A DNA stretch of 64,000 bases from Chimonanthus salicifolius (taxonomy: Eukaryota; Streptophyta; Magnoliopsida; Laurales; Calycanthaceae). Below the pieces are notes generated by a model that did no database searches, was not told the DNA's origin, and saw only the letters and a program-made list of their open reading frames with translations. A program made the position numbers and the translations under genes. The first letter of the stretch is position 1. Each line of letters opens with the position of its first letter. The stretch spans positions 46,111,222 through 46,175,221 of the forward strand of contig CM023540.1 of assembly GCA_013350335.1 (NCBI GenBank), read 5' to 3'. Shown here piece by piece: positions 37,781 through 49,102 of this stretch.

Positions 37781-38866
37781 AGCACACTAACTAGGAAAAC
37801 ATTAGTTGAATATTGGATGATGTAATTGAGAGCATCCTTTTCTGTAGACCTAATCCTTTGTTATTTACCATCACTTATGATTAAAAAAAATGCATACTAT
37901 ACCCAGATGATTGATTGAAACCTTCTTGTCCATATGCTGAATCAAGAGAAGGAATCTAGGTCAGAAGAATTATGTTTCTCAGCTCGAAGATATGCAGGAT
38001 ATCGTTAGACATGTAGTTTGTATGGCTCGTGCACATATTTTGATGGTGATTCTAGACTGCTTTTCTGCTGACTCCCTTGTGGTATGATGTTTCTAACTAA
38101 TATCTCTAATATGATAATTACCTACCAATTGCTACTTATTGGTCCACTAATATGTTATAAGTTTGCATTGGTGGGAGCAAAAACATTGCACCTTTGCATG
38201 ATGTTCTCATCTAAGACATATTAACCATTTCGAAATTGTATAGGGTAGCATTCAATGCAAACGTAATAAGGGCTTATCTTTTTCTTTTTCTCTTTTGGGT
38301 TTTTCTATTTTCAAGGGAGGGTTGGAAAGGCCATTTTTCATTTTTATAGGTTTTTTTTTATGAGAAATATGGAGAAATGATCCCATTCTGCCATCCTAAT
38401 GGTAAGATGATTCTGGTTGGGACATGTAAGAGCTCACTTATGAAAATCTGAACTTTTCATCAATTACTATATACATGTTCATATGCATGTTGTCATCAGA
38501 TTCCATCTTAACTTTTTCATCCACCATTAGATTGATCAAATGAAAGGGGTGTGATCGATTTCAAAGACTTTCTAATCAAGTACTCTTTGTTTGATCTATC
38601 CAACTGCAGGCCTAATATTTTGACAAAAATCTAATGAGAAACATGTGACTAAGCATGTGCATAGAGATCGATGAATGTTTCTAATTTTTTATAAATGGGT
38701 CCCACATGTCCCAACCTCTTCCATCCTTACCATTAGGATGGCAGCATCGGATCATTTCTTTGAATTAGAGCTATTGTGAGTGTGTGAAGTAGTATACTGG
38801 AGTGGAGAACTATATGTGGATTAGAAAACACCTTTTTTTCTCTTTGTAATAATTGTTGCATATCAA
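37781..38866. other. Intronic stretch, nothing firmly recognised
   Basis: AT-rich sequence without element termini or coding families, apart from the short exon-like frame near 37946-38090. Confidence 0.5.
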
Positions 38867-39058
38867 TTTTTTGATGACCAAGGTGTCCAGGCCTCTTAGA
38901 ACGACCCGACTAATCTTGAGAGTATGTGCAAGCCTTTCTACCCACACACACCAGGTAATCTATGGGGAGTGACCCTTTGGGTTGGAGTGGTAATCGAACT
39001 CAGGACTCCTGCTTCCTGAGACAGGTTCCTAGACATGACTCCAACCCCCTTTGGGTTA
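38867..39058 (-). mobile_element. tRNA-type SINE, copy C
   Basis: On the minus strand a B-box-like motif (gagttcgattacc) lies within a sequence of about 185 bp that ends ggcctggacaccttggtcatc and then an A tail (T run at 38867-38872). A second copy with clear similarity is at 60971-61140. A typical pol III retroposon without coding capacity. Confidence 0.65.
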
Positions 39059-39344
39059 ATTACAAATCATTTCTTACAAAAAAAAGGGGTATTATTTTCA
39101 CAATCATGCAACATTTTGGTTTGATGTACCTTTTTTATTTTATTTATGCCATTGTTGGTTTTTTTTTTTTTTTTTGTCCATCCCATTTTGGTAGTGGTTT
39201 TAGTGTTTTGTCTAGGAAAAGAAACTATGTAAACTTGAACAAAATTTTGAAAAAAAAATGGAAATCTAAAATAATTTGGAGTAAAAAACAATAGAAAAAA
39301 AATAGACAAATCCATAGTACCTGAGATGCATATACTATGTTGGT

Positions 39345-39530
39345 TGGATTACTTCTAAAAGATGAGAGAAACTCGTTTAGGATGGTTTGGTCTTACTCAG
39401 TTCGTAGAGTTGAGAGACTGTAAATTGTATGCATAAGGATGAGAAGTAGACCTCTGAAAATGTGGAGGGAAGGGATAAAGAAAGACATGATTGATAGTGG
39501 AGTGATTGACTTTATAATAGGGTGAGAAGG
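39345..39530 (+). mobile_element. RTE-type LINE 3' fragment
   Basis: Broken frames around 39355-39520 read FRMVWSYSVRR, then IVCIRMRSRPLKMWREGIKK, the typical end of plant RTE-like ORF2 proteins. There is no RT core, so it is a small dead fragment. A related fragment is at 59101-59360. Confidence 0.5.
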
Positions 39531-40600
39531 AAAAACTCGAAAAGCCAACTCTAGATAGATGAGATTTTTCCATTAAAAAAAATAGATGCGATTTTTCAAC
39601 AAATGATGATGCTGGTTAAAATCATGGAATTAGGAAAAAAAAATTAATGTTTAATAATGAATTGAAGAAGAAGTGAATTAGTACAATGTTTTGTTTGTTG
39701 AAACACATCTATTTCGCTTGTTTTGTGCAAAGCATGCCAAAACACACCAAAATGACTAAAATGGTCTGAAATGGACCAAAGAATCAAACAAAAACTATAT
39801 TTTTTTTGAGCAGTAAAGGAGTAGATTTATATTAAGAAAAAACAAGAACAAAACAAGATAAAGAAACAAAAAAAACAAGGTCTAAGAGACTTAGACTAAA
39901 GAAAGAAGAAGAGCAACAATACACAATACACCAGAACTACAATGAAAACCCGCTCCAACAATAGGAACTAATCTCTGGGTAAACTGAAAGTCCCACAAAT
40001 CGTGTCACCCACACCGTTCTTCACAAAGAAGTCTGCCACACTGTTAGCTGAGTGACTGATATGGATAAAGGACACCTTCATGTCCAAGGTTAATTCTTTA
40101 ATCTCCCTTACCAAGGTAATTAATCTCCAAGAAGGACGCTTCAAACCCTCAGCCCATTTAATTTCATTGAAAGAGTCACTCTCGATCACTAATTCCCCCC
40201 TCTCCCCCAAAAAATCAGCTCCTAAAGACAGGGCTCTCCTCATGCTAAGAAGTTCAGCCTCGTTTGACTCCAAGATCCCCACAGATTCAGTAAACACCAA
40301 CCGCGTAGACCCTAGAATACCTCCGATCCCAGGTGGACCCGGTTTACCCATAGAAGCCCCATCCACATTAAACTTCAATGTTCCCAATGGAGGTGGGGAC
40401 CACTCCAAGAGATTCTTGCGAATTCGAGGAGTAGACATCAAGCCCCCCTCCCAACACTGAAATAGATTTGAGGCTTTAAACTCACTAAATTCCTTATTTG
40501 AACAAAGCCAAACACACAAACTCCATTTTTCTTTTTGAATGAGATCCTTAGCTTCCACAATCTTTCCTTCGAAGATCCTTGCGTTCCTTTCCTTCCATAT

Positions 40601-41078
40601 CAGTGTTATCAGAACCGGACCAAACCGCGGTTGAACCGGCGTGGTCTGCAGTTCGGTCCGGGTAAAAAACCCCATAAAACCGGTCAAAACCCATAAAACC
40701 GGTCAAAACCACGGTTTTATGCGGTTTTGACACCAAAACCGTGAACCGCGGTTCAGGGTTTTTGAATTTTTTTTTTTTAATTTTCCCCTTATAAAATGTG
40801 TATATTTGAAATATAAAAGTTTATTATTATTTCTATCCCATATATTTCACCGTTTTGGTATATTACTCAGAGTTTGAATGATATTTTTAATATTTATATT
40901 AATATTATTGGTAAAATATGTATTACTTAATATTATATATAATATATATAATATTTATATTATTTTAATACTTGACCGGCTTTGACCGGCTTTTACCGGC
41001 TTTGACCGCGGTCGAACCCGGTTGAACCCTGACCTCCTCGAAGACGGTTCGTTACATGGTCTGGTTCTGATAACATTG
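40601..41078. mobile_element. hAT-like MITE in the LINE
   Basis: The left terminus CAGTGTTATCAGAACCGGAC and right terminus, inverted, CAATGTTATCAGAACCAGAC match at 18 of 20 positions. Flanking 8-mers TTCCATAT (40593-40600) and TTCTAGAT (41079-41086) match at 6 of 8. The interior has repeated accggtcaaaacc and gaccggctttgaccgg motifs. It is 478 bp and non-coding. Confidence 0.75.
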
Positions 41079-41145
41079 TTCTAGATAGACAAAAGAACCA
41101 CGACTGGAATAGTGATGCAGGCCCACTTCCTTCTGCGGTTACAAT

Positions 41146-42491
41146 CATGGTCATAAATACCGTTTTCGGGATAATAACGGCAACTAGTTAATAACGGGAT
41201 ATTTTTAAATTCTCGGATTTTTAACGGGAAAATCTCATGGAAAGTATAAATATTTAAAAAATAATAAAAATAAATATAATAAATAAATAATACTCATCTG
41301 ACATTTCTTAAGTAAAAAAATATCATATAAATCATTGAATATTAAAATAACATTAAAAAACACAAACATTCACCAAGAAAGCCTAATTTAAAATTTCAAA
41401 CTTTCAATTAACAAACCACCAAAAGCTTAATAGTATCATTAAAGTCAACAAATATGATAAATAACATCCAATGTCAATAAAGTCATCATTTATATATTTT
41501 TCTTTTCAAATTTTATAAAACTCTTGGACTTATTATTAGATTGATTAAGTAAAAAAGTTGTAAGTGGATTTAATAGCTTCACTGATTTTAAAATGAACAT
41601 TTATTTGTATAAAATTGAAAAATAAACCTACTAAAAATTGCCAAACTCTTCGACGAGTCTCAAGTCATGTTTAAATTGAAAAATAAACCTACTAAAATAC
41701 TAAAATTCTACACTATATAATTTATTACAATCTCATAATATTATTATAAAACTATAAATGGACAACAAATAGGCATATAATTACTTTTTATTTAAATCAC
41801 CCATTTTATAAATTTATATCAAATGAAAAACTTTAAAAATGAATTGAGTTTTTCATTTAACTAATATAGATAAACCGCATTTTATTGGGTTTGATTTTCT
41901 GGCTTCCATGTATTCTATATATTTATTTATATTTATAATATAATAAAAGAGATTAGAAGAAAATATTTTTTAAAATTTAAAAACCCTAAACATAATGCTT
42001 TTAAGAAGCTCACGTGTCTTTCTTTTAAGAAGTTCATGTGACTTTCTTAAACTCTAAAATGGGTTTCTCACGGCATTTCTAGGAAACCATGAGAAACCCT
42101 AATGTCATATTGTCATCTATCTCCCTCCTTCCTTTCTTTCTGTAAACTCAAAAAAAAAAAACCCTACCCGCCGCTCTTAGAGAAGAAAAGCCAATCAACG
42201 ACGATATCAGGCCGCACGGATGGATAATGGTAGCCACTTCCTTTGATTGTTCACCAGAGAAGTAGTAGGTGAGTTTTGTTCTTGTTCGTTTTTTTAGATG
42301 AAAATTTTAATGGTAAAAACACGTTTTTAACATGATTTTACCACTTATCGCGTTAAAAACGTGTTTTTAACGATATATTCATGATAATAATGGTATCGGC
42401 GATAAAATCGCGTTTTTAATGCGGTAATGTTATTTTGTTGGTATTTTCGTGGTAAAAACGAAAATACCGGCGGTATTTGTTACATTGGTAC
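41146..42491. mobile_element. Second TIR element in the LINE, TSD TTACAAT
   Basis: The left end CATGGTCATAAATACCG and right end CGGTATTTGTTACATTGGTA are imperfect inverted repeats sharing AAATACCG. TTACAAT flanks at 41139-41145 and 42492-42498. The LINE reading resumes on both sides. The interior is AT-rich with inverted aaacgtgtttttaacg blocks at 42310-42420. It is about 1.35 kb and has no transposase. Confidence 0.65.
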
Positions 42492-43185
42492 TTACAATTA
42501 GGAATAAACCAGGACTGCGTCAAACCCTCCAACGATCCAGACGAAACCCCAGATACTCCCATAAGATCCAAAAAGTAGCTCCACAACTTCCAACTGAAAG
42601 GGCAAGAGACTAATAGATGGTCAATAGTCTCACTAGCCGAACCACAAAGGGGGCAACTGATGTCGCTATCATCACCCAACATTCCTCTTCTTCTCATGTC
42701 TGCCCTAGTTAAAATTTTCTTTTTCAGACAACACCAAACAAACAGTTGAACCCTTGGTGGAGCAAGGAAATTCCACACTAAGGGCTGGGGGGGCACTACT
42801 TCATTAACACACCAATTCCTCACTTCAATCATAGCCTTAACTGAGAAAAAGCCCGAAGAATCACTAGTCCAAACCAGTTCATCTTCACCTTCCGGGTCCA
42901 CTGGAAAATCCAACAACTGGGCATTGAGTTCATTCCAGTAATCGACTTCGAACGACCTGAGTTCTCTCCTAAAGTCTATGTGCCAAGAAATGCCCTGGTC
43001 GCGCACAACATATACATCTCGAACCAAAACCCTTTTATCTCGAGCAATCTTGAACAAACGGGGGAAGTGCTCTTTCAAGGGTCTATCACCTAACCATAAG
43101 TTCTCCCAAAAGAAAGTGCGGTCACCCTTGCCCACAAGAAGTCTAAGTTGCTCCTTAAAAAAAATTACCGACCTTCGTCCTCCCT

Positions 43186-43946
43186 AGAGGGCGTTTCATT
43201 TTGATAATGTGGCAAAACGAGATGTTTTGGCCTGATTCAGCTGAAACAAAACAAAATTGTTAACTATGGTTTTAGCCCCTTCCTTTTAAGTTCTCTTTAC
43301 ATTCTATGTTGATATATATGCCTTAATGTATTCAACATGACTATATATATTTGGCATTTATTTAAATTGGAGTTTGCATTACTTGTGATTCTTTCTTTCA
43401 GTATTTTGTTAATTTTTTCAAAACTTTATTATTATTTTTTGTTTCTAATTGTATGGTTTATGATAGGGTTAAATGAGAAGTAACATTTGAAAATCCGATC
43501 CCTAGATAAATGGGATTTCGGCTTTGATGATGAGGATGGATTTTAAAGTTTTTTTTTTTTTTTCTCTTTAAAGTTGTTCCTCTATTAGCATTTACAAATT
43601 CCTAAGATACAACTATGTAAGTGTTGTCTAAATGGATTTTGTCTTGAGATTAGTGTATGTGAAAGATAGATCTATTGTTCTATACTGTCTCTTTTCAAAA
43701 GCAATGGGGATTTCTTGAGCCTCCCTCAATATGGAGGCTGCCTATAATTATTCAATTGGGCTACGCATGTTTTAGTGCAATTTGTAGAAAATGACATGGA
43801 CATTGGGAAGATCAAATTCACCCCTATTCAATTATCTTAGACTTGTCATCTGTACATTGAAAATGTGACTGTTATAAGTCAATGATTTTTAATGGCCCAT
43901 TATCACTGTAATCTTCTAGACGTTCCACCTTACCATGTGAGACACA
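43186..43946. other. Intronic stretch, nothing recognised
   Basis: AT-rich, with a T run near 43550-43563. There is no element terminus or gene that I can support. Confidence 0.5.
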
Positions 43947-44715
43947 TGTAATGTGAGCAGTCCCACATCAGAAGTACTCGGGAAAAATCCTGGGTTTATA
44001 AGCGGGGGCGGGGAACCTTGGAATCGGGTAGCCATTTTGAGTGTGAAACTGACACGTGACAATTTGGTATCAGAGCAAATCGGGCTACTTTCGTGTGGGA
44101 CGAGGACTCCCCCTTCGACGTGTTGACTTGTACTGGTTGAGGGCGATGTGGGCCCGGCCTTTGAGATGGCCAAAGGCAAGAATATACTGGAGGTACTGTA
44201 GCTGCGTGGGCCCTACATGAGGTGTCGGCCCCCCTGGTGAGGGCGCCAGGGAGTGGGCAGGGAGCTTGTAATGTGGGCAGTGTCCCACATCGAAAATATC
44301 TTGGAAAAATCATGGGTTATAAGAGGGGGTAGGGAACTTTAGAATCGGCTAGTCATTTTGAGTGTGAAACCAACCCCTGACAATTTGGTATCAAAGCAAA
44401 CCGGACTACTTTCATGTGGGACCAGGACCCCCCCACCCCTTTCTCTCTCTTTCGGCTTATTGACGTGTATTGGTTGAGGGTGATGTGGGCCCGGCCTTCG
44501 AGAGGGACAAAGGCAAGAAAATACCGGGGGTACTGTTCCTGTGTGGGCCCTACACGAGAGGTGTAGGCCCCCCTAGTGAGGGCCCCAAGGATTGGGCCTA
44601 GAAGCTTGTAACATGGGCAAAGTCCCACATGTACCCGAGAAAAATACTGGGTATATAAGTGGGGACGGGGAACTTTGGAATCGGCTAGTCATTTTGAGTG
44701 AAACCAACCCGTGAC
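43947..44715 (+). mobile_element. Tandem TRIM array: three LTRs, two internal regions
   Basis: Three LTRs of 109-116 bp at 43947-44061, 44267-44382 and 44607-44715 each start TGTAA and end TGACA, and carry cccacat and a TATA-like tttataag or tatataag. LTR1 and LTR2 are each followed at once by a primer-binding site, atttggtatcagagca (44062) and atttggtatcaaagca (44383), matching the plant initiator tRNA-Met PBS. The internal regions are about 205-225 bp, GC-rich (gatgtgggcccggcctt) and non-coding. The LTR-int-LTR-int-LTR order is the usual product of unequal recombination in miniature elements. Confidence 0.85.
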
Positions 44716-45099
44716 ACGCAACTCATTTAAGATGGCCTGCCTTCTTGGAGAAAATAGGAACCTCAGCCTCCCTAAAGTCGCTCATTTTTTATTCATTTTG
44801 GGATCTTACTTTTCCTTTATTCAAAGATTCAAAGTCAAAGGATCAAAAACTCAAAAAGCCTTGGTCTCTCTCTCTCTCCCCCTCTCTCTCTTGAAAAGGT
44901 AAAAACAAAGATGTCTTTGTGAAGACATGTTACACTTTGTCTTGCTCTAGTAATGGCTTGGTATAACTATGATAACTTTATATTAATATATGCATGTACG
45001 TATTTATGCATGTATCAAGTTTCATTCACATAATTAGGCTAAGACTTTGTTGAGCCTTTTGAGTTGTCTCTAGAGATCTGATTTATTTGAGTTTATGGG
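44716..45099. other. Intronic stretch, nothing recognised
   Basis: Unique-looking intron sequence with a short CT microsatellite at about 44865-44890. Confidence 0.5.
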
Positions 45100-45174
45100 T
45101 GTTTAGGTAGAAGTATTGGTGCTGAGTTCTTATCTGCACAATGCCCTTAGGAGTCTATCAATATTCAAGTTATT
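45100..45174 (+). repeat. 75-bp host direct repeat, left copy, flanking the viral insertion
   Basis: This segment recurs in the same orientation at 58917-58991 with one mismatch (aagtattgg versus aagtgttgg). It borders viral sequence on its right here and on its left there, so it behaves as a very long target-site duplication. Confidence 0.85.
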
Positions 45175-46384
45175 CAGTTGGTAGACTTTTGACAAGAATA
45201 CATCTCTATACCAACGAAATTCTCCTAAATTTCTACATCTCAAGCGATGTAATTGCTGTCTATTTTTCTCCTTAATTAGAGCAATTCCTCTAGTGAATTC
45301 ATTGAGGATGCATAGAAGCAAGACACTAACACAATCAGATTGAGTTTCCCAATTATCAGGGATTTGACTAGTACCTGCTTCAAGCTTAACATTTGGATCA
45401 ACTAAATTTCCTGTGGTTTTGTCTCTATAAAGGATTCTTCCAAATTCATCCATTTTGACAGCACTCTCAATTTCAAGTCTTTGAGCTCAAGTTAATACAT
45501 AATTCCACCATCCTCTTAATATTCCATTGAAAGAGGTGGTTATCATCAAAAAGATATTCGTTGGAGTATTTCCTCTGACTTCACATGCATTACAGTATAT
45601 TAACATACTGTGAACCATCTGGACAATTTGATATTCTGTTAATCCATCCAAATTCCACTCATATAAAGAATTTCCTGAATAGGTTAATTCTGAGGTATAA
45701 GTGTATGGAGCTTCTTCAAGTTGTAGATCAACAGGGGTTGGTCTGGGATAATAATTCTTTGTCTCTGGCAATTTTGCCTGAGGATTCCATTTCTTTAGAC
45801 TGATTTATTAATAATTCCTCTGAAGCAGAGACTCTTAGGATGCTGAATCCTTTTCCTCCCATATTGAGGCTTTCCATCCTATTGGATAATTCTTTTTGCA
45901 TTTCGTCTGTCATTGTAAATGGTCCTTCTTGCAGAATAATTCCTTTAGGTAATTGTCTGGGAACATATACTGCATTGGCAGAGCTTTCTTCTAATTTTTC
46001 TTCTCTATCTTTACTTAATTCAGATTTTAATTTGATTGTTCTTTCTATTCGATCTGTTTGTTCTCCAATGGTTAATAGACACAGATTGGTGTAATTGTTT
46101 TGTTCAATTATATCTCCAATACCTATACCTATGTCTCTAGCATTTGGATCTGATTTTGTTTCATAAATAGATGCATTTTTTACAGGCATGGCATAATTCT
46201 TGGTTTCTGTATTAGGGACAGAAATATCAAGTTTCTTCCAAGGTGGATGAGATTTATCAACTTCTTTTCCTTCAGTGTCTTTCCAGGTTCTTGTTGTCTT
46301 TCCTATAACTCTTATTTGTTCTGGGCTTTTGAGTTTCTTTTTCTTTGATTTTCCCTTTTTTAAAATATTCCATAAACCAATCAA
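45171..46384 (-). pseudogene. EPRV coat-protein region, left arm, truncated
   Basis: It matches the first part of the plus-strand coat-protein gene (52874-54085). Frame one covers 46384-45728. A 1-nt insertion near 45805 shifts the frame, which continues 45771-45487 (SFNGILRGWWNYVLT), meets a TGA at 45487-45489 that the right arm shares, and resumes 45453 (MDEFGRILYRDKTTG). The viral part stops at about 45171 at the host junction, so the C-terminal half and zinc knuckle are absent. Not functional. Confidence 0.85.
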
Positions 46385-47726
46385 AGAAAGGTATATTTCT
46401 TTCTTCTTCCTCCATTTGGGAATACCATAATTCTCTCATTTTATCTTTTTCCTCTGTGTTAAACTTTTTAAAGAACCAATCTTTTAAAGGATGATTTTTC
46501 AAATTTTCTCTAAGATATGGTTTATCAATTTGAAATTTTTTAACAGGTATTTCTTCTGGCTTTTGAATGCTAACCATTCTTATGGCTCCTAGGAGAAAAT
46601 CACTCTCACTAGGGTTATAAGTTTTTGGTGATGAAGTTCTTTTATACACGGGGTGTTCGATTCCACTTTCTTTGTTCCTAAAAACTTTTTGATCCATTTC
46701 CTCCTTTTTACTACTCCTTTGGTCATCATCCATTTCTTCTAATTTAAAACTCTTTCTTCCTTCCGTATAACCGGCAAAGCTTCTCCTAGCTTTTTCCATT
46801 TTTCTTCTGAAATTGACTTCAACATTACCATTTGGTAATTTGACTATACTTTGTAAATCATCTGTGATTTCATTTACTCTTGGGGTGACATCTTCTATTT
46901 GCCAATTTCCTGGGAGAACAACTTCTTCCCAGCTGATGACTCTTGGGATGAACACATTATTGTTAAAGTTTGTTTCCATTAGAACTGTAGTTTTTTCTTT
47001 ATCAACCTTATCTCTATAGGCTATCATGGGAAAGATAGAGATCATGGATTTGTAGAACACACGATAAACTATAGCAAAAGGTTTACTTCTTGGACTCATT
47101 TTTAATCCTTTACTTTGAAATCCAATAGTAGCACAATCAAGAATATCATCATCATGAGCATCAATTGTGATATTGGGAAAGCAGTTAAAATAAGCAGGTC
47201 CATGACAGAGACTTGATTCAATCATAGCATAAAGAGAATCATCAAACTCATCATGTCTCTGATCTCGCACATAAGCACAGACTGCAACATTTAATCCTAA
47301 TCGAAACAGTGGTTTGATTCCTACCTGAATTAATCCTATGTGCAGGTAGTTGTATTTGGTTCTGATTTGTTCAATAATTCTTCTATCAAGAACTTTAATT
47401 GTCTGTTTTCCTCTAGAGAGAGAAACAGTTTTTTCAACAGTTTTTATATGGTAATCATTTTGCTCTTCAAATGTGCCATTGCTATATATTTCTGTTACAG
47501 GCAAGGCTGGCAACTTCCAATTGGATATCGCTTGGTCAAAATTTTCATATATCATTTCTTCTGAATTTTTTGTTTTTTCTGAATTTCCTTTTTCTAAGTT
47601 ATTACGGGTAAAACTGGTTAAAGTAGACTGATAGGATGAAGAAGACGAATTAGATCTATTAGAAGGATACTGAAATGATTTAAACCAATTCTTAAAAAGT
47701 TTTGTTTTTCCCTTAGAATTTTCCAT
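46272..47726 (-). CDS. EPRV movement protein, left arm (open frame)
   Basis: A 484-codon open frame from ATG at 47726, homologous to 51535-52986. Residues about 100-230 show the 30K-type movement-protein core (IGLIQVGIKPLFRLGLNVAV, then DSLYAMIESSLCHGPAYFNC, ITIDAHDDDILDCATIGFQS). Family members line plasmodesmata and help virus spread between cells. The C-terminal third is charged and probably disordered. The frame is intact although its neighbours are broken. It is antisense to the host gene, with viral leader and promoter upstream at 48450-48700. Expression is unknown. Confidence 0.85.
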   Translation of the reverse strand: MENSKGKTKLFKNWFKSFQYPSNRSNSSSSSYQSTLTSFTRNNLEKGNSEKTKNSEEMIYENFDQAISNWKLPALPVTEIYSNGTFEEQNDYHIKTVEKTVSLSRGKQTIKVLDRRIIEQIRTKYNYLHIGLIQVGIKPLFRLGLNVAVCAYVRDQRHDEFDDSLYAMIESSLCHGPAYFNCFPNITIDAHDDDILDCATIGFQSKGLKMSPRSKPFAIVYRVFYKSMISIFPMIAYRDKVDKEKTTVLMETNFNNNVFIPRVISWEEVVLPGNWQIEDVTPRVNEITDDLQSIVKLPNGNVEVNFRRKMEKARRSFAGYTEGRKSFKLEEMDDDQRSSKKEEMDQKVFRNKESGIEHPVYKRTSSPKTYNPSESDFLLGAIRMVSIQKPEEIPVKKFQIDKPYLRENLKNHPLKDWFFKKFNTEEKDKMRELWYSQMEEEERNIPFFDWFMEYFKKGKIKEKETQKPRTNKSYRKDNKNLERH

Positions 47727-47976
47727 TTTTGTAACTCGTTAGAAACAAGAAGAGTTTTTGTCAACGATTTACTGCCCTTGACGCCTGATCACGGCCTGAA
47801 GCGGGACTTACAACGCGACCACACTGTTAAGAAGATGAACGAGGCACAGAACTGGAGAATAAGAAGGAAAATAAAAACTCTAAAGAGAATTGGGTAGATC
47901 AACCTGGCTAAATAGCTTCAAATCCTGGATAATAAATTTAATTCATCTAAATCCCTTTTTTTTTTTTAACACAAAT

Positions 47977-48213
47977 TTAAATACGAGATAATAATTCTAA
48001 TTCTTCATTCAATCTATTACAATACTCTCTGATTTGGTTACACAAGCGTACTAACATAGATCTTCTAATAGTTTGAAAACGAATAACAAGATACCCTCCT
48101 ATAGCTATATTTTCATCAATTTGTCTGATAGCATTTTCTAATCTTCTAAGCTGGTTTTCACGTCGTCTTAGATCACGCAATAATTCTTCTCTCCTAATAG
48201 AAAGAGGTGGCAT
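47977..48213 (-). CDS. EPRV small ORF2, left arm
   Basis: 78 codons (MPPLSIRREELLRDLRRREN...), same protein as 51049-51285. It is Arg- and Leu-rich with heptad-like spacing, probably a basic coiled coil, and I know no family for it. It starts one nucleotide after the TGA of ORF1 (TGAGATG), an arrangement that suits leaky scanning or reinitiation in a polycistronic viral RNA. Confidence 0.6.
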   Translation of the reverse strand: MPPLSIRREELLRDLRRRENQLRRLENAIRQIDENIAIGGYLVIRFQTIRRSMLVRLCNQIREYCNRLNEELELLSRI

Positions 48214-48214
48214 C

Positions 48215-48445
48215 TCAAAAGGCCATAGCTTGTAGTTTTGATTCAGTTCGGAATTTATCTAGTTGGAAGACAGCATAAGAACGCATTAAGACAACCCTTC
48301 TTCTTTCAAACTGATGATGACGAGGATTATTTCTGTGGGTGCAGATTTGCAAATGTCTTCTTATATTGTCTAACAAGTATTCAATTTTTCTTAATATCCG
48401 AACATCATCATAATATCTCCTAAGCAGAGCAAGACGAATAGACAT
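48215..48445 (-). CDS. EPRV small ORF1, left arm
   Basis: 76 codons (MSIRLALLRRYYDDVRILRK...), protein identical to 50817-51047. It is basic and mostly helical by composition, with no recognised domain. The first ATG after the leader lies just 3 nt past a putative splice acceptor (intron 48449-48518 on the minus strand). Confidence 0.6.
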   Translation of the reverse strand: MSIRLALLRRYYDDVRILRKIEYLLDNIRRHLQICTHRNNPRHHQFERRRVVLMRSYAVFQLDKFRTESKLQAMAF

Positions 48446-48448
48446 ATT

Positions 48449-48518
48449 CTAGCAAAAGAAACAACATGATTAGATAATAACAAACTTATATTATCAAACT
48501 CATAAAAACTTTACTTAC
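48449..48518 (-). other. Putative 70-nt leader intron, left arm
   Basis: On the minus strand a GTAAGT donor at 48518 and a TTTCTTTTGCTAG acceptor ending at 48449 bound exactly 70 nt, with a branch-point-like ctaat. The same structure and length occur at 49899-49968 and 50744-50813. Confidence 0.5.
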
Positions 48519-48661
48519 AGAAGATTGTATAAGACTTCAAACTCAAGCACACTTTAAACTTCAAACTAACACTCACACTCACACTTATTTGTTTACAATT
48601 TTGGGGTATTTCAGTATATTGTTCGATCTCAGTCTGTCCCCAAAGGAAAACCCCTCTACTC

Positions 48662-48669
48662 CTTATATA
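48662..48669 (-). promoter_or_regulatory. Viral TATA box, left arm
   Basis: TATATAAG in the context ccatctatataaggag on the minus strand, about 220 nt upstream of ORF1, placed as in the main caulimovirid promoter. The same motif occurs at 49736 and 50593. Confidence 0.6.
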
Positions 48670-49102
48670 GATGGAGCAAATACAACCAGGACTTATTCTC
48701 CCCCGACCAAGAGAATAAGGTAAACAAGAAAACAATTCTACCGACACAAACTTCCAAAATAACTTTACAAAAGGAGATTCCCACTTTGGGCACATGTACA
48801 AAAGGTAGAGCTCCATTTTGCAACATTTCAAAGAAACTTGACACATGGCAACATATGTGGCAAACTTTATCTTCTTTTGATGTAATGAGGATAGACCCCC
48901 ACCATAACTTTAATATATTTTTCGACCAAATGAAATGTCCTACGATGCCATGGATATCAACTTTAGACAGGGATGGGACATCTACCAAGCCAAGCAAATT
49001 GTTTTCAAAGATATCATCTCCTTTTCTTCATAGTAATGATATCAACTTTATCAACATGTGACTAGTCCAATTCTTCTCCGTATGACATCTACTGGCCAGG
49101 CA

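Larger units (their letters stand above)
39800..43185 (-). mobile_element. L1-type LINE, 5'-truncated, with two nested TIR elements
   Basis: On the minus strand the RT C-terminal region begins at about 43140 (KGDRTFFWENLWLGDRPLKE). The zinc-binding domain (CPLCGSASETIDHLLVSC) lies at about 42665-42610. After the two insertions an SIWKERNARIF linker and a full RNase H (LKFNVDGASMGKPGPPGIGG, then ESNEAELLSMRRAL, ISHSANSVADFFVKNGVG) end at 39968. The A tail is the T run at 39801-39808. Domain order matches plant L1 ORF2 ends with RNase H. The coding parts are well preserved but truncated. Confidence 0.85.

Noticed and set aside
44062..44398. The tggtatcagagc motifs as further viral primer-binding sites
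   Set aside because: Each follows a short TGTAA...TGACA LTR; they belong to the TRIM elements, not the pararetrovirus.
43916..44628. GC-rich frames of 67-105 codons on the minus strand
   Set aside because: They are the antisense of the TRIM internal regions and LTRs.
48511..49061. Frames around the viral leader on both strands (up to 113 codons)
   Set aside because: They lie in the leader/promoter of the left arm, repeat at 49374-49891, and have no viral protein similarity.
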